Below are positions 54,576 through 63,267 of a DNA stretch of 64,000 nucleotides, one piece after another. The position numbers were made by a program, and so were the translations under genes. Position 1 is the first letter of the stretch. The number at the start of each line of letters is the position of its first letter. Origin of the DNA: Alphaproteobacteria bacterium (GTDB lineage: Bacteria > Pseudomonadota > Alphaproteobacteria > Caulobacterales > Parvularculaceae); contig JAUIMC010000001.1 of the NCBI GenBank assembly GCA_030433215.1, forward strand, positions 372,001 to 436,000, written 5' to 3'. Below the pieces are notes generated by a model that saw nothing but the letters and a program-made list of their open reading frames with translations, did not search any database and was not told the origin of the DNA.

Positions 54576-55841
54576 CTAATTTTCAATCCCGGCGGCTTCG
54601 AGGGCGCGAGCGCGGTCGGCGGCGTCGGCGATGCCGCGCGCCGACGCTTCATAAGCTTCAAGCAGGGCCGGCGCAGTCTTTGCTCGCCCGGCGAGATTCT
54701 CAAGCGCGAGGCGCCGGTCCTTGCCGTCCCCGATCTCATGCGTTGCTTCGATCAGCCTGCGGATCACGTCATGGGAAAGGCCGTCTTCGTCCGCCGCGTC
54801 GGCGAGGGCCAGGCGCTTGTCATGATCGGAAGCGATGGCGCCGAGTGCGGCGACCCACGCAGCAGCTGCGTTCCCGCCGGAGGCGAGATAAGGCGCCGTC
54901 TCGCCGAGCAGCAGCCGCATATCGTGATCGGACTCGAGGCGGTCCGCCGAGAGAGCAAGGATGTCGGCGGCCATATCCGGCGTCAGGTTTTTCTGGTCCA
55001 GCAGCGCTTCGGCGGCGCGGCGCAGATCGTGGCTGGAGCCGATGCGCTCCATCAGGGCGATGGCGAGCGGCAGGGCGTCGTCGCTCATGGGGGCTTCAGC
55101 GAGGGTCTCGATCAGGCGGCGCAAATCGTAATCGCTTTCGATGCGCCCCGCCGTCTCAAGAACCGCCGGCGCGATGTCGGGCGTGACGGTTTCGTTTTCG
55201 AGAATGTCGCCCAGCGCTTCGCGTATGTCGTGATCGCTCTCGATGGCTTTCAGCGCATCGAGAAGCGCGGCGATCTCGCTGCTCGAAAGGTCGGCCTGTT
55301 CGGTGAGTTCAGCGGCGAAGCGCCGGCGCGCATGATCGCCGTAAAGCGCGCCGATCTCACCGATCACCGCATCGGGGCCGCCCTGGCGCAACAAGATCGC
55401 GACACGCTCTTCCGCTTTGACGCCGCTGGCGCCCAGAAAGGCCGTGAACAGCTTGCGAACCGCTTTTTGCGTTTCTTCGTTATCGGCCTGCTTGTCGCCG
55501 TCGCGATAATAGCTGCGCGCGACACCGTCGCCGTCGCGCTCAAACACAACGCGTTCGGCATGGCTTTCTTGCTCGCGGCTGATTTCAAGCTTGTGGTCGA
55601 GGCTTTGGATGTCTTCGCCGTCCGCGCTCAATTCATAATCGCCCCGCCAGGCGGCCTTGAGCACGATTCCGTCCTGATTGAGAGAGAATTCGCCGCGATC
55701 GCCGCGTACGACCTGGCGCACGCCTTCGCCGGCTTCGCTCTCGATCTCGGTCGAGAAGGAGTTATCATTGAGGACGCCGTAAAAGGCGGCCAGAAGTATG
55801 GCCCCGGCGACGAGAGCGCCCAAAGTCCGAAGGCTGTTCAT
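54576..55841 (-). CDS. Membrane-anchored helical-repeat protein with SDHD motifs
   Basis: The 421-residue product has one N-terminal transmembrane helix (residues ~5-24), a beta-rich region (residues 30-125) and a helical-repeat region (residues ~160-420). The latter shows at least seven ~37-residue units with I-x-S-D-x-D-x-R: IESDHDIREAL, RIESDYDLRRL, RIGSSHDLRRAA, RLESDHDMRLLL, AIASDHDKRLAL, and two weaker ones. Layout resembles the HEAT-like C-terminal region near M56/BlaR1-type proteins, inferred. It faces the symporter gene on the opposite strand with four bases between stops. Confidence 0.8.
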   Translation of the reverse strand: MNSLRTLGALVAGAILLAAFYGVLNDNSFSTEIESEAGEGVRQVVRGDRGEFSLNQDGIVLKAAWRGDYELSADGEDIQSLDHKLEISREQESHAERVVFERDGDGVARSYYRDGDKQADNEETQKAVRKLFTAFLGASGVKAEERVAILLRQGGPDAVIGEIGALYGDHARRRFAAELTEQADLSSSEIAALLDALKAIESDHDIREALGDILENETVTPDIAPAVLETAGRIESDYDLRRLIETLAEAPMSDDALPLAIALMERIGSSHDLRRAAEALLDQKNLTPDMAADILALSADRLESDHDMRLLLGETAPYLASGGNAAAAWVAALGAIASDHDKRLALADAADEDGLSHDVIRRLIEATHEIGDGKDRRLALENLAGRAKTAPALLEAYEASARGIADAADRARALEAAGIEN

Positions 55842-55912
55842 GCGCCGATCCTTCGCTGAAAAGCTTTGTCCATGCTAGTCCCGCCGAGCGCTAAAATCCA
55901 TCGTTTCGCCGC

Positions 55913-57067
55913 TTATTCGCCCGTTTCTGCAGGCGGCTCCGCCGGCGGTTCCGCGGCGGCGGAAAGATACTCCCCGGTGCGCATTTCCATCAGCCGCGAG
56001 GCCGTGCGCTCGAATTCAAACGCGCCGTGGCCGTCGCGGTAAAGATCGTCCGGCTCGCCGTCGGCGGAACAGACGAGCTTCACCTTTGCGTCGTAGAGAG
56101 CGTCAATCAGCGTTGAAAAGCGTTTGGCTTCGTTGCGCTGGTCGGGCCCCATGACCGGGATATGGTCGATAAAGAGCGCGCCATAGCGCCGCGTCAGCGC
56201 GAGATAATCGCCCGCGCCCAGCGGCTTTTCGCAAAGATCGGCGAAGTCGAACCGCGCCGCGCCACGGCCTGCGCGGGGCACGCTCAGCTTGCGTCCTTTC
56301 ACGCGGACTTCCTCGCGCCGCTCATGGCCGCCGCTCAGCATGCGCGCCCAGGCGGCGTCCATGGCCGTGTCGGCGTCCGGCCCCAGGGGCGCGTAATAGA
56401 CCGGCGCGGCGGTGAGTTTCGCGAGCCGGTAATCCTGCGCCGCCTCCAGTTCGAGACTGTCGAGCGAGGATTTCAGGAGCGCGATGAAGGGCAGGAAGAG
56501 CTGGCGGTTCAAACCGTCCTTGTAAAGATCGTCCGGCGCGCGGTTGGAGGTTGCGACGACGACGACGCCGTTCTCGAACAGCGCCGTGAACAGCCGCCCG
56601 AGGATCATCGCATCGGCGATGTCGGTGACGTGAAACTCGTCGAAGCACAAAAGCAGCGCCTCGTTCGCCAGGTCATGGGCGACCGGCGGCATGGGGTCGT
56701 CGGGCGATGCGCGGTTATAGGCCTTGTGCTTTTTCTTCTCGGCGGCGGGGAGCGCGCGCCAGGCGGCGATGCGGTCATGGGCGTCGGCCATGAATTCGTG
56801 GAAATGCGCCCGGCGTTTGCGGTGGAAGGGCGTGTTGTTGAAGAAGAGGTCCATGAGGAGGGTTTTGCCGCGTCCGACCCCGCCCCACAGATAAAGCCCT
56901 TGCGGCGGGGTTTTCCCGCCGCCGAACCAGCTTTTTTTCGGGCCTTTGTAGCCTTTCAGCGCGTCATGCAGCGCCTGCAGGCGATCGGCCGCCGCTTCCT
57001 GCGCCGGATCGCTGGCCAGTTCGCCCGCTTCTACGAGCGCGTCATATCGCGGGCGCGGTCCCCTCAT
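55913..57067 (-). CDS. zapE: Cell division protein ZapE (AFG1-like ATPase)
   Basis: ATPase of the AFG1 family that acts on the Z-ring under stress. The 384-residue protein has Walker A GGVGRGKT, the LLCFDEFHVTDIADAMILGRL segment (Walker B), the SNRAPDDLYKDGLNR and sensor regions and the C-terminal YDAKVKLVCSADGEPDDLY motif. In many alphaproteobacteria this gene lies just upstream of mdh; here mdh is 13 kb away. Confidence 0.95.
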   Translation of the reverse strand: MRGPRPRYDALVEAGELASDPAQEAAADRLQALHDALKGYKGPKKSWFGGGKTPPQGLYLWGGVGRGKTLLMDLFFNNTPFHRKRRAHFHEFMADAHDRIAAWRALPAAEKKKHKAYNRASPDDPMPPVAHDLANEALLLCFDEFHVTDIADAMILGRLFTALFENGVVVVATSNRAPDDLYKDGLNRQLFLPFIALLKSSLDSLELEAAQDYRLAKLTAAPVYYAPLGPDADTAMDAAWARMLSGGHERREEVRVKGRKLSVPRAGRGAARFDFADLCEKPLGAGDYLALTRRYGALFIDHIPVMGPDQRNEAKRFSTLIDALYDAKVKLVCSADGEPDDLYRDGHGAFEFERTASRLMEMRTGEYLSAAAEPPAEPPAETGE

Positions 57068-57121
57068 CGGGAGAGGCTATAATCTGCTTGGGGCCCGCCG
57101 TCACGTTTGAAGTCGGGCCAT

Positions 57122-57754
57122 CTATGGCTTGAGGATCGCGGACACCGCTTCGCGAACCAGCGCTTCCGGTTCGGACCAGGGATAGGCGCTGATCGTAATC
57201 AGGTTGTGCGCGACGCCGTTCAGCGCACACAGGAGCAGTTCCGCTTTCAGGGTGAGATCTTTCTCGCTGACGCCTGAGCCAAGCGCGCTGGCGAGGCTGT
57301 CGCGGATGACGTCGAAGCGGCGGACGACGCTGTCATCGCCGACAAAGATGCTGACATCCGACTGCGATACGCCGCTCGACATGAACACCAGAAAATAATG
57401 CTCGCGGCGCTCGAGCCAGAACGCCACATAGCCGAGCGCGACCGCATGGAGCCGCCGCGCCGGATCGGGCTCGCCGGCGGCGATCTTGTCGAGTCGGTCG
57501 AAGAGCTCGGCGAAGACCTCCGCCCAGAGCGCGCGCAGGATGTCGATCTTGCGGTCGAAATACCGATAGAGCGTCATCACCGTGCAGCCGGCCTCATTGG
57601 CGAGGCGGCGCATGGAGACCGCGTCGTACCCATCCTCCTGAAACAGCCGAAACGCCCCCTCGGCAATGCGCCTTCGCATGTCGGCTTTCTCGCCTTCGGA
57701 GAGGACGGGCCGGCCGCGCGCGCGGGATGAAGACGATGGGGGCGATGAGGGCAT
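57122..57754 (-). CDS. TetR family transcriptional regulator
   Basis: The 210-residue protein has an N-terminal TetR HTH (GAFRLFQEDGYDAVSMRRLA, then TLYRYFDRK) and a C-terminal ligand domain with the AALGSG and WLERREHYFLVFMSS segments. The ATG 57754 has AAGGAT in front; the longer upstream frame was rejected. It is divergent from the DUF2147 gene, 88 bases away, with a perfect palindrome between. Confidence 0.92.
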   Translation of the reverse strand: MPSSPPSSSSRARGRPVLSEGEKADMRRRIAEGAFRLFQEDGYDAVSMRRLANEAGCTVMTLYRYFDRKIDILRALWAEVFAELFDRLDKIAAGEPDPARRLHAVALGYVAFWLERREHYFLVFMSSGVSQSDVSIFVGDDSVVRRFDVIRDSLASALGSGVSEKDLTLKAELLLCALNGVAHNLITISAYPWSEPEALVREAVSAILKP

Positions 57755-57804
57755 GTGCTGATCCTTAGCAGATCCTCGGGCTTGACCAGGCGGACATATT
57801 AAAA

Positions 57805-57818
57805 TATAACGCGTTATA
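57805..57818. promoter_or_regulatory. Palindromic operator candidate between tetR and the DUF2147 gene
   Basis: TATAACGCGTTATA is a perfect 14-base palindrome 51 bases upstream of the tetR start and 24 bases upstream of the DUF2147 ATG. It is the only such symmetry in the intergenic gap. Self-binding by the TetR protein is the likely meaning. Confidence 0.65.
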
Positions 57819-57842
57819 AATAAATAGGGGAGAACGCCGCAA

Positions 57843-58310
57843 ATGCGCTTGATTGGAGGGGTGGCGATCGCCGTGTCGATGGTCGCGGCTTGTCCGGTTC
57901 TGGCCAGCGACCTTGCCGGCATTGCCGGGGACTGGCGCACCGTGCGCCATGGCGCGGCGGTGACGATCGCTGATTGCGGGGACGGCTCGCCATGCGGGTT
58001 TCTGGTCTCGGTCGATGATGAGGTCAGTGGCGGGCGAAGCCTTGATGAGAACAACCGCGATCCTGAACTGCGCAGCCGGCCCCTCGCCGGGCTTCCCATT
58101 TTGTGGGGCTATTCGCCTAGCGAAGACGGCTGGCGGGACGGACGGCTTTACAATCCGGAGACCGGCCAGACCTTCCGCTCGGCGATGGCGCTGATCGCCG
58201 GCAACCGGCTTCGCGTGCAGGGATGCCTCGGACCGTTTTGCCGCACGCAAGTCTGGACGCGGATCAATCAGCAGGATGCGGCGCTAACGGAGGGCGGGAG
58301 CGATGACTGA
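57843..58310 (+). CDS. DUF2147 family exported protein
   Basis: The 155-residue product has a signal peptide (residues 1-21, VLA-SD) and the DUF2147 pattern: GDWRTVRHGAAVTIADCGD, DENNRDPELRSRPLAGLPIL, and GCLGPFCRTQVWTR. The structure of family members is a small beta-barrel of unknown role in the periplasm. Four Cys suggest disulfides. It overlaps the next gene by eight bases and may be controlled by the divergent TetR protein. Confidence 0.88.
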   Translation: MRLIGGVAIAVSMVAACPVLASDLAGIAGDWRTVRHGAAVTIADCGDGSPCGFLVSVDDEVSGGRSLDENNRDPELRSRPLAGLPILWGYSPSEDGWRDGRLYNPETGQTFRSAMALIAGNRLRVQGCLGPFCRTQVWTRINQQDAALTEGGSDD

Positions 58311-58722
58311 GCTGGATGGCGGCGCTTTGCGGTTTTTCCGCATCCTGTTTGTGATTTCGGCGATCTGGAATTTCGCCGGCGCGATCCCCGGCCTCATGGA
58401 CGCGGGCGGCATGTTCGAGCGCGAGTTCGGGCGCGCGCTCGCAGACCCGGTGATGATTGCGGTCTATCGCGGCGCGTGGGGCACGGCTTTTCTCTATGGG
58501 TTCGGGTTTCTCATGGCCGCCGTCAATCCGGCGCGCCATACCGGCATTGTCCTGATGGGCGGGCTGGGCAAGGCGCTTTTCGCGCTCAATCTCTGCTTCA
58601 TGTATCTGCAGGGCTGGACGTCCTCCTTCGCCATCGTGGTGATCGCCGGCGACGTCGTTTTCGTGGCTTTGTTCGTTCTCTATTTCATCATGCTGAAGCG
58701 GCGCGGTGTTGCGATCGTTTAA
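58303..58722 (+). CDS. Small integral membrane protein
   Basis: The 139-residue protein has four predicted helices (about 10-30, 55-75, 80-100, 110-132), with a pattern like DoxX or DUF4345-type proteins but no clear family motif. It overlaps the DUF2147 gene by eight bases, so the two are likely one operon. Function unknown. Confidence 0.7.
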   Translation: MTELDGGALRFFRILFVISAIWNFAGAIPGLMDAGGMFEREFGRALADPVMIAVYRGAWGTAFLYGFGFLMAAVNPARHTGIVLMGGLGKALFALNLCFMYLQGWTSSFAIVVIAGDVVFVALFVLYFIMLKRRGVAIV

Positions 58723-58733
58723 GAGTTCCCGAG

Positions 58734-59762
58734 TCACTGACCGGACAAGGGGAAATGTTTCTGCGTTGCATTGGCGAAGGCGACCAGCGACAGCATGACC
58801 GGCACTTCGACGAGGACGCCGACGACCGTCGCCAGCGCAGCGCCGGACTCGAGGCCAAAAAGGCTGATGGCGACGGCCACCGCCAGTTCGAAAAAATTCG
58901 ACGTGCCGATGAGCGCGCAAGGGGCGGCGATGTTGAACGGAATGCGCCAGGCCCAGGCGGCGGCATAGGCGAGGGCGAATACCCCATAAGACTGGATCAG
59001 CAAGGGAACGGCGATCAGCGCGATGACGAGCGGCCGGTCGAGAATGACCCCGCCCTGAAAGCCGAAAAGCAGGATGACCGTCGTGAGAAGGCCGATGACG
59101 GAATAAGGCTTCAGCCGCGCCGTAAAGCCGGCGATGGCCGTCTCGCCGCCGCGCCGGGCGAGCGCCGCCCGGGTCGCCGCGCCCGCCATGAGCGGGATCA
59201 CCACGTAAAGCGTCACCGACAGCAGCAGCGTCTCCCAGGGCACGGCGATGTCGACGACGCCGAGCAGGAAAGCGACGATGGGCGCGAAGGCAAAGACCAT
59301 GATGGCGTCGTTCACGCTCACCTGCGCCAGCGTGTAGGTCGGATCGCCCCGCGTCAGTTGCGACCAGACGAAGACCATGGCCGTGCAGGGCGCGGCGCCG
59401 AGAAGGATCAGCCCGGCGATATAGCCTTCGGCGTCCTCAGGCGGGATCAGCCCTGCGAAAACATGCTTGAAAAAGAGAACGCCGAGCGCCGCCATGGTGA
59501 AGGGTTTGATCAGCCAATTCACCGCGAGCGTGACGGCGAGCCCCTTCGGTTTATCGCCCACGCGTTTGAGGCTGGCGAAGTCGACGCCGATCATCATGGG
59601 ATAGACCATGGCCCAAATCAGGATAGCGACCGCGAAATTGACATTCGCGGCCTGCCAGGAGGCGAGGATCTGAAAAAGACCGGGCGCGAGTTCGCCGAGC
59701 GCGATCCCGGCGATGATGCACAAAGCGACCCAGAGCGAGAGATATCGTTCGAATACGGACAA
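58734..59762 (-). CDS. acr3: ACR3 family arsenite efflux transporter
   Basis: Arsenite extrusion across the inner membrane. The 342-residue protein has ten helices with the ACR3 motifs [20 protein letters not shown], and the essential Cys126 in [15 protein letters not shown], and the conserved Glu in [11 protein letters not shown]. It is the last gene of arsR-arsI-arsC-acr3, with 17 bases after arsC. Confidence 0.96.
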   Translation of the reverse strand: MSVFERYLSLWVALCIIAGIALGELAPGLFQILASWQAANVNFAVAILIWAMVYPMMIGVDFASLKRVGDKPKGLAVTLAVNWLIKPFTMAALGVLFFKHVFAGLIPPEDAEGYIAGLILLGAAPCTAMVFVWSQLTRGDPTYTLAQVSVNDAIMVFAFAPIVAFLLGVVDIAVPWETLLLSVTLYVVIPLMAGAATRAALARRGGETAIAGFTARLKPYSVIGLLTTVILLFGFQGGVILDRPLVIALIAVPLLIQSYGVFALAYAAAWAWRIPFNIAAPCALIGTSNFFELAVAVAISLFGLESGAALATVVGVLVEVPVMLSLVAFANATQKHFPLSGQ

Positions 59763-59779
59763 AGCGGCTCTCCCCGTTT

Positions 59780-60226
59780 TCAGTCTTCTTCTCGTGCCAG
59801 AAAGGCGTCGATTTGGGCGCGGATGTCGGCGAAGACGGTCTCGAAAGCCTCGCGCTTTTCATTGTCGCTTCCCTCTGCCGCCGCGGGGTCGGGGAAGGAC
59901 CAGTGCGCCTTTAGCGGCGCGGCGCCCTCTTTTGCGGGCCAGACGGGGCAGGTCTCGCCCGCGGCGTTGTCGCAGACGGTGACGACCGCATCCATCAGGG
60001 GCGCGTCCGGCTTCGCGAATTCGTCCCAGCTTTTCGAGCGCACGCCTTCCGGCGCCGCGACGCCATGCGCCGTCAATGTTTCAAGGGCGAAAGGATTGAC
60101 CTTTCCTGTGGGCGTTGATCCCGCGGAGAAGGCGCGCCAGCGCGGCGCGCCCGCATGGTTCATATAGGCCTCGGCCATGATCGAGCGCGCCGAATTGCCG
60201 GTGCACAGGAAGAGGATGTTGCGCAT
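59780..60226 (-). CDS. arsC: Arsenate reductase, thioredoxin-coupled (ArsC, LMW-PTPase fold)
   Basis: Reduces As(V) to As(III). The 148-residue protein has the P-loop CTGNSAR (C8-x5-R14) and redox Cys85 and Cys93 in [11 protein letters not shown]. These fit the thioredoxin-coupled type rather than the glutaredoxin type. It lies six bases from arsI and 17 from acr3. Confidence 0.95.
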   Translation of the reverse strand: MRNILFLCTGNSARSIMAEAYMNHAGAPRWRAFSAGSTPTGKVNPFALETLTAHGVAAPEGVRSKSWDEFAKPDAPLMDAVVTVCDNAAGETCPVWPAKEGAAPLKAHWSFPDPAAAEGSDNEKREAFETVFADIRAQIDAFLAREED

Positions 60227-60232
60227 GAGGCT

Positions 60233-60661
60233 TCAGGCGCCGCAGCAGGCGCCGGATGTTTCCGCTTTGGGGTCCGGGCGGGCGTCTTCGCCAAAGGTTT
60301 CGCTGTCGCCATAGGTGTGGAACAGCTCCCAGACCGCGCCCTGCGGGTCGTGGCTCCAATATTTGTCGCTTCTGGCGTAACAGCAGGTCGCCTTGTCTTC
60401 GGCGGCGACCGGCGCCGCCTTGTCTCGCAGGCGAGCGGCGATCGCTTCTAGCCCCTCATTGTCGTCGAGGCTGATGCCGAGGTGATCGACGCCGCCCGCG
60501 CCGCCGCGGGTTGATATGGCGAGGTTGACCGCCGGATCGTCGAGGAGCCAGCGGGCGTAATCGTCTTTGCGCTTTTCCGGTTCGGCGCCGAAAAGGGCGG
60601 TGTAATAGCGGACGGATTGGTCAATATCGTTGGTGCGGATATGGATATGCAGGCGTTTCAT
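60233..60661 (-). CDS. arsI: ArsI/CadI-type C-As lyase metalloenzyme
   Basis: Fe(II)-dependent dioxygenase that cleaves methyl groups from trivalent organoarsenicals. The 142-residue protein has a VOC fold with the vicinal substrate Cys93-Cys94 (ATCCYARSDKYW), metal ligands His7, His60 and Glu112, and a C-terminal CC pair. Start ATG 60661 overlaps the arsR stop by one base. It could instead be a CadI protein, but its arsenic operon makes ArsI the better call. Confidence 0.9.
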   Translation of the reverse strand: MKRLHIHIRTNDIDQSVRYYTALFGAEPEKRKDDYARWLLDDPAVNLAISTRGGAGGVDHLGISLDDNEGLEAIAARLRDKAAPVAAEDKATCCYARSDKYWSHDPQGAVWELFHTYGDSETFGEDARPDPKAETSGACCGA

Positions 60662-60990
60662 CAGGCGCTCTCCTTGATCACCACATATGGGCCGCAGAGG
60701 CGGCGGTCGCCGCCGCAGCAATCGGCCAGGAGGAAATCGATCAGCTCGCGCACGCCGCCATAGTCCGCCGAATAGATGACCCGGCGGCCCTCCTTGCGGG
60801 CGTGGACGAGGCCGGACCTTTCGAGTTCTTTCAAATGAAAGGACATGGTCGGGGGCGGCGTATTCATGGCCTCGGCGATTTCGCCGGCGGAGGCCCCGCG
60901 GGGGCCGGCCTTGATCAGCATTTTCAGCGTGGCGAGCCGGGCGCCTTGCGAAAGCGCTGAAAACGCCTGGGTTGCGGCTTCAATTTCCAT
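60661..60990 (-). CDS. arsR: ArsR family metalloregulator
   Basis: Repressor released by arsenite. The 109-residue protein has a winged helix (ASAGEIAEAM, PPPTMSFHLKELERSGLVHAR) and C-terminal thiol ligands Cys91-Cys92 and Cys99 (CC-x6-C). This is not the alpha3 C-x-C-x2 arrangement of E. coli ArsR but like the C-terminal-site type. ATG 60990 is chosen; a TTG further upstream adds 12 unlikely residues. Confidence 0.94.
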   Translation of the reverse strand: MEIEAATQAFSALSQGARLATLKMLIKAGPRGASAGEIAEAMNTPPPTMSFHLKELERSGLVHARKEGRRVIYSADYGGVRELIDFLLADCCGGDRRLCGPYVVIKESA

Positions 60991-61018
60991 ATTTCTATAA
61001 TTATAGAATAATAGAAAT
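60991..61018. promoter_or_regulatory. ArsR operator over the promoter
   Basis: TTCTATAATTATAGAA at 60993-61008 is a perfect 16-base palindrome, with a further ATTTCTAT...ATAGAAAT symmetry over 60991-61018. The minus-strand TATAAT inside it fits a -10 box. It abuts the arsR ATG. ArsR binding would block transcription. Confidence 0.75.
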
Positions 61019-61119
61019 GAATGCAAGGACTTTCTGTTGCGGCGTGTAGGCGCGCGCGCTTTAGGGGAGGGGAAAGGCTTTTCGGGTATGGCTGAGCCTC
61101 GAAACCCCGGGGGAGTCCG

Positions 61120-61845
61120 TTGCCTTACAGAACCCTGAAGCCCGATTGCGTGATCGCCACCATCGACGCCCTCGCCCGGCGGATCGGGGAGCGTTTCCCC
61201 GGCTCCGGTCTCGAGAGGGTGGCGCAGGAGCTGTGCGAGGCGGCGCGAAGCTGCGCCTCAGAGGCCGAAAGGCTGCGCCGGCCGGTCATCGCGATCCGTC
61301 TGTCTGTCTATTCGGTCTGGGCGCTCGGGGCCGGGGCGCTCGCCTGGATCGCCCTGACGCTTCATTACGGCGCCATGGAGTTCGAGGCGGCGAGTCTCGT
61401 TCAGGTGCTTGAGCCCGCCATGAACATCGCGGTGCTGATGGGGCTCGGCGTTTTGACGCTCGGCCGCCTAGAGGAGCGCTGGAAGCGGGCCAAGGCGCTC
61501 GACTATCTCCATGAGTTGCGGTCCATCGCCCATGTCGTCGACATGCATCAGCTTACTAAAGATCCTTACCGGCGCGCCCTGCCGGCGACAGCCTCCTCGC
61601 CGAAGATCCATCTCGAAGGCGCCATGCTCGAGCGCTATCTCGATTATTGTTCCGAGATGCTGTCGCTGACGGCGAAGCTCGCCGCGCTCTTCGCGCAGAG
61701 CTGTCGCGACCCGGAAGTCGTCGCCGGCGCCGGCGACATCGAACAGCTCACCACGGCGCTCTCGCGCAAGATCTGGCAGAAGATCATGGCGTTCTCCCGT
61801 TATGAAGAGGCGGGTCCGGACATCACGCGGGCGCGGGCTTCCTGA
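61120..61845 (+). CDS. Conserved hypothetical membrane protein
   Basis: The 241-residue protein has a soluble N terminus with a helical pattern, two membrane helices (about residues 65-85 and 96-116), and a helical C-terminal domain (residues 120-240) with KIHLEGAMLERYLDYCSEML and LTAKLAALFAQSC. No family recognised. The start is TTG 61120 behind GGGGGAG. It is divergent from arsR. Confidence 0.72.
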   Translation: MPYRTLKPDCVIATIDALARRIGERFPGSGLERVAQELCEAARSCASEAERLRRPVIAIRLSVYSVWALGAGALAWIALTLHYGAMEFEAASLVQVLEPAMNIAVLMGLGVLTLGRLEERWKRAKALDYLHELRSIAHVVDMHQLTKDPYRRALPATASSPKIHLEGAMLERYLDYCSEMLSLTAKLAALFAQSCRDPEVVAGAGDIEQLTTALSRKIWQKIMAFSRYEEAGPDITRARAS

Positions 61846-61862
61846 AAACTTGAACAAAGAAA

Positions 61863-61888
61863 AACCCGGCGGAATGATCCGCCGGGTT
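61863..61888. terminator. Bidirectional terminator between the hypothetical gene and amtB
   Basis: AACCCGGCGGA and TCCGCCGGGTT form a perfect 11-bp stem around ATGA, with A-runs upstream. On the minus strand a T-run follows, so it ends amtB. Confidence 0.93.
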
Positions 61889-61923
61889 CCGTGGGGCTTG
61901 CAAGCCTGTTTGTAGCGCGAACG

Positions 61924-63267
61924 CTATTCCGCAGGATGCAAGGGGTTTTGGCTGGAGAAGTCGGGCCATGCCGGCGCGCCGACTTCCGAGTCGTCGAGAC
62001 CCTTGTCCTCTTCCTCCGCGCTCGCCCTGATGCCGATGATGATTTTCATCAGGAACCAGATCACGAGGCTGACGAAGAACACGAAGACGCCGTTGGCGAG
62101 GATGCCCACGCCCTGGCCGACAATGGTCGCGTCGCTGTTGCTGAGCGGCACGATGATCGTGCCCCACATGCCGCAGAAGAGGTGCGCCGGAATGGCGCCG
62201 ACCACGTCGTCGATGCGGGCGTATTCGAGGATTGGCGTCGTGATGAAGATGATGACGCCGCCGACGGAGCCGATCAGCGCCGCCTGCCACACGGCCGGCA
62301 TCAACGGTTCGGCGGTGATGGAGACGAGGCCGCCGATCGCGCCGTTTAAGGCCATGGAAAGGTCGATCTTCTTTTTAAGGAAGGTGCACAGCACCACGAC
62401 CGTGATGACGCCGCAGGCCGCCGCCATGTTGGTGTTGACGAAGATGTTCGACACCGCGATGGAATCGTCGAGCGAGCCGAGCGCCAGCTGAGAGCCGCCG
62501 TTAAAGCCGAACCAGCCGAGCCAGAGAATGAACGTCCCGAGCGTTGCGAGCGGCAGGGAAGAGCCGCGCAGGACATTGATCTGTCCGCCGGGTCCATATT
62601 TGCCGCGCCGCGGTCCAAGCGCGATGGCCGCCGCAAGCGCCGCCCAGCCGCCGGTGGCGTGCACCAGGGTCGAGCCGGCGAAGTCGGAGAAACCGTAACG
62701 CGCGTCAAGCCAGCCGCCGCCCCATTCCCAGGACGCCTGGATCGGATAGATAAGGCCCGTCAGGATCGCGGTGAAGATGAAGAACGGCCACAGCCGTACG
62801 CGTTCCGCAATCGTGCCAGAAACGATCGACGCCGCGGTGGCGACGAAGACCATCTGGAAGAACCAGTCCGAAGACGCTGAATAGCCGGTCTCGAGCGCCG
62901 CTGAATCGTCCGCCGACCATAGGGCGAGCGTGCCGATGTAACCGCCGGTTTCGACGCCGTAGATGACGTTGTAGCCGACGAGCCAGACCATCACGGTCGC
63001 GATGGCGTAAAGCGTAATGTTCTTCAGGCAGATCGTTGCGGCGTTTTTCGACCGCACAAGACCGGCTTCAAGCATGCAGAAGCCCGCCGCCATGAACATG
63101 ACGACCATGCCCATCATCAGGAATAAAAATGTGTTGAACACGAACGCCGTGTCCGGCGCCGGCGCCGTGGACGCCTCCGCTGCGGCGGGTTCTTGCGCAA
63201 ATGCTACGCCCGCAAGCATGACCGCCGCCGTCACGCCCGCGCTGATCGCTGGTTTTATTTTTGACAT
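61924..63267 (-). CDS. amtB: Ammonium transporter (Amt family)
   Basis: NH4+/NH3 channel. The 447-residue protein has a cleavable signal-like N terminus, 11 helices and family motifs AAGFCMLEAGLVRSKN, STLVHATGGWAAL with conserved His, and FNGGSQLALGSLDD. It ends in a charged ~25-residue tail (EEEDKGLDD). No glnK/glnB lies next to it. Confidence 0.97.
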   Translation of the reverse strand: MSKIKPAISAGVTAAVMLAGVAFAQEPAAAEASTAPAPDTAFVFNTFLFLMMGMVVMFMAAGFCMLEAGLVRSKNAATICLKNITLYAIATVMVWLVGYNVIYGVETGGYIGTLALWSADDSAALETGYSASSDWFFQMVFVATAASIVSGTIAERVRLWPFFIFTAILTGLIYPIQASWEWGGGWLDARYGFSDFAGSTLVHATGGWAALAAAIALGPRRGKYGPGGQINVLRGSSLPLATLGTFILWLGWFGFNGGSQLALGSLDDSIAVSNIFVNTNMAAACGVITVVVLCTFLKKKIDLSMALNGAIGGLVSITAEPLMPAVWQAALIGSVGGVIIFITTPILEYARIDDVVGAIPAHLFCGMWGTIIVPLSNSDATIVGQGVGILANGVFVFFVSLVIWFLMKIIIGIRASAEEEDKGLDDSEVGAPAWPDFSSQNPLHPAE

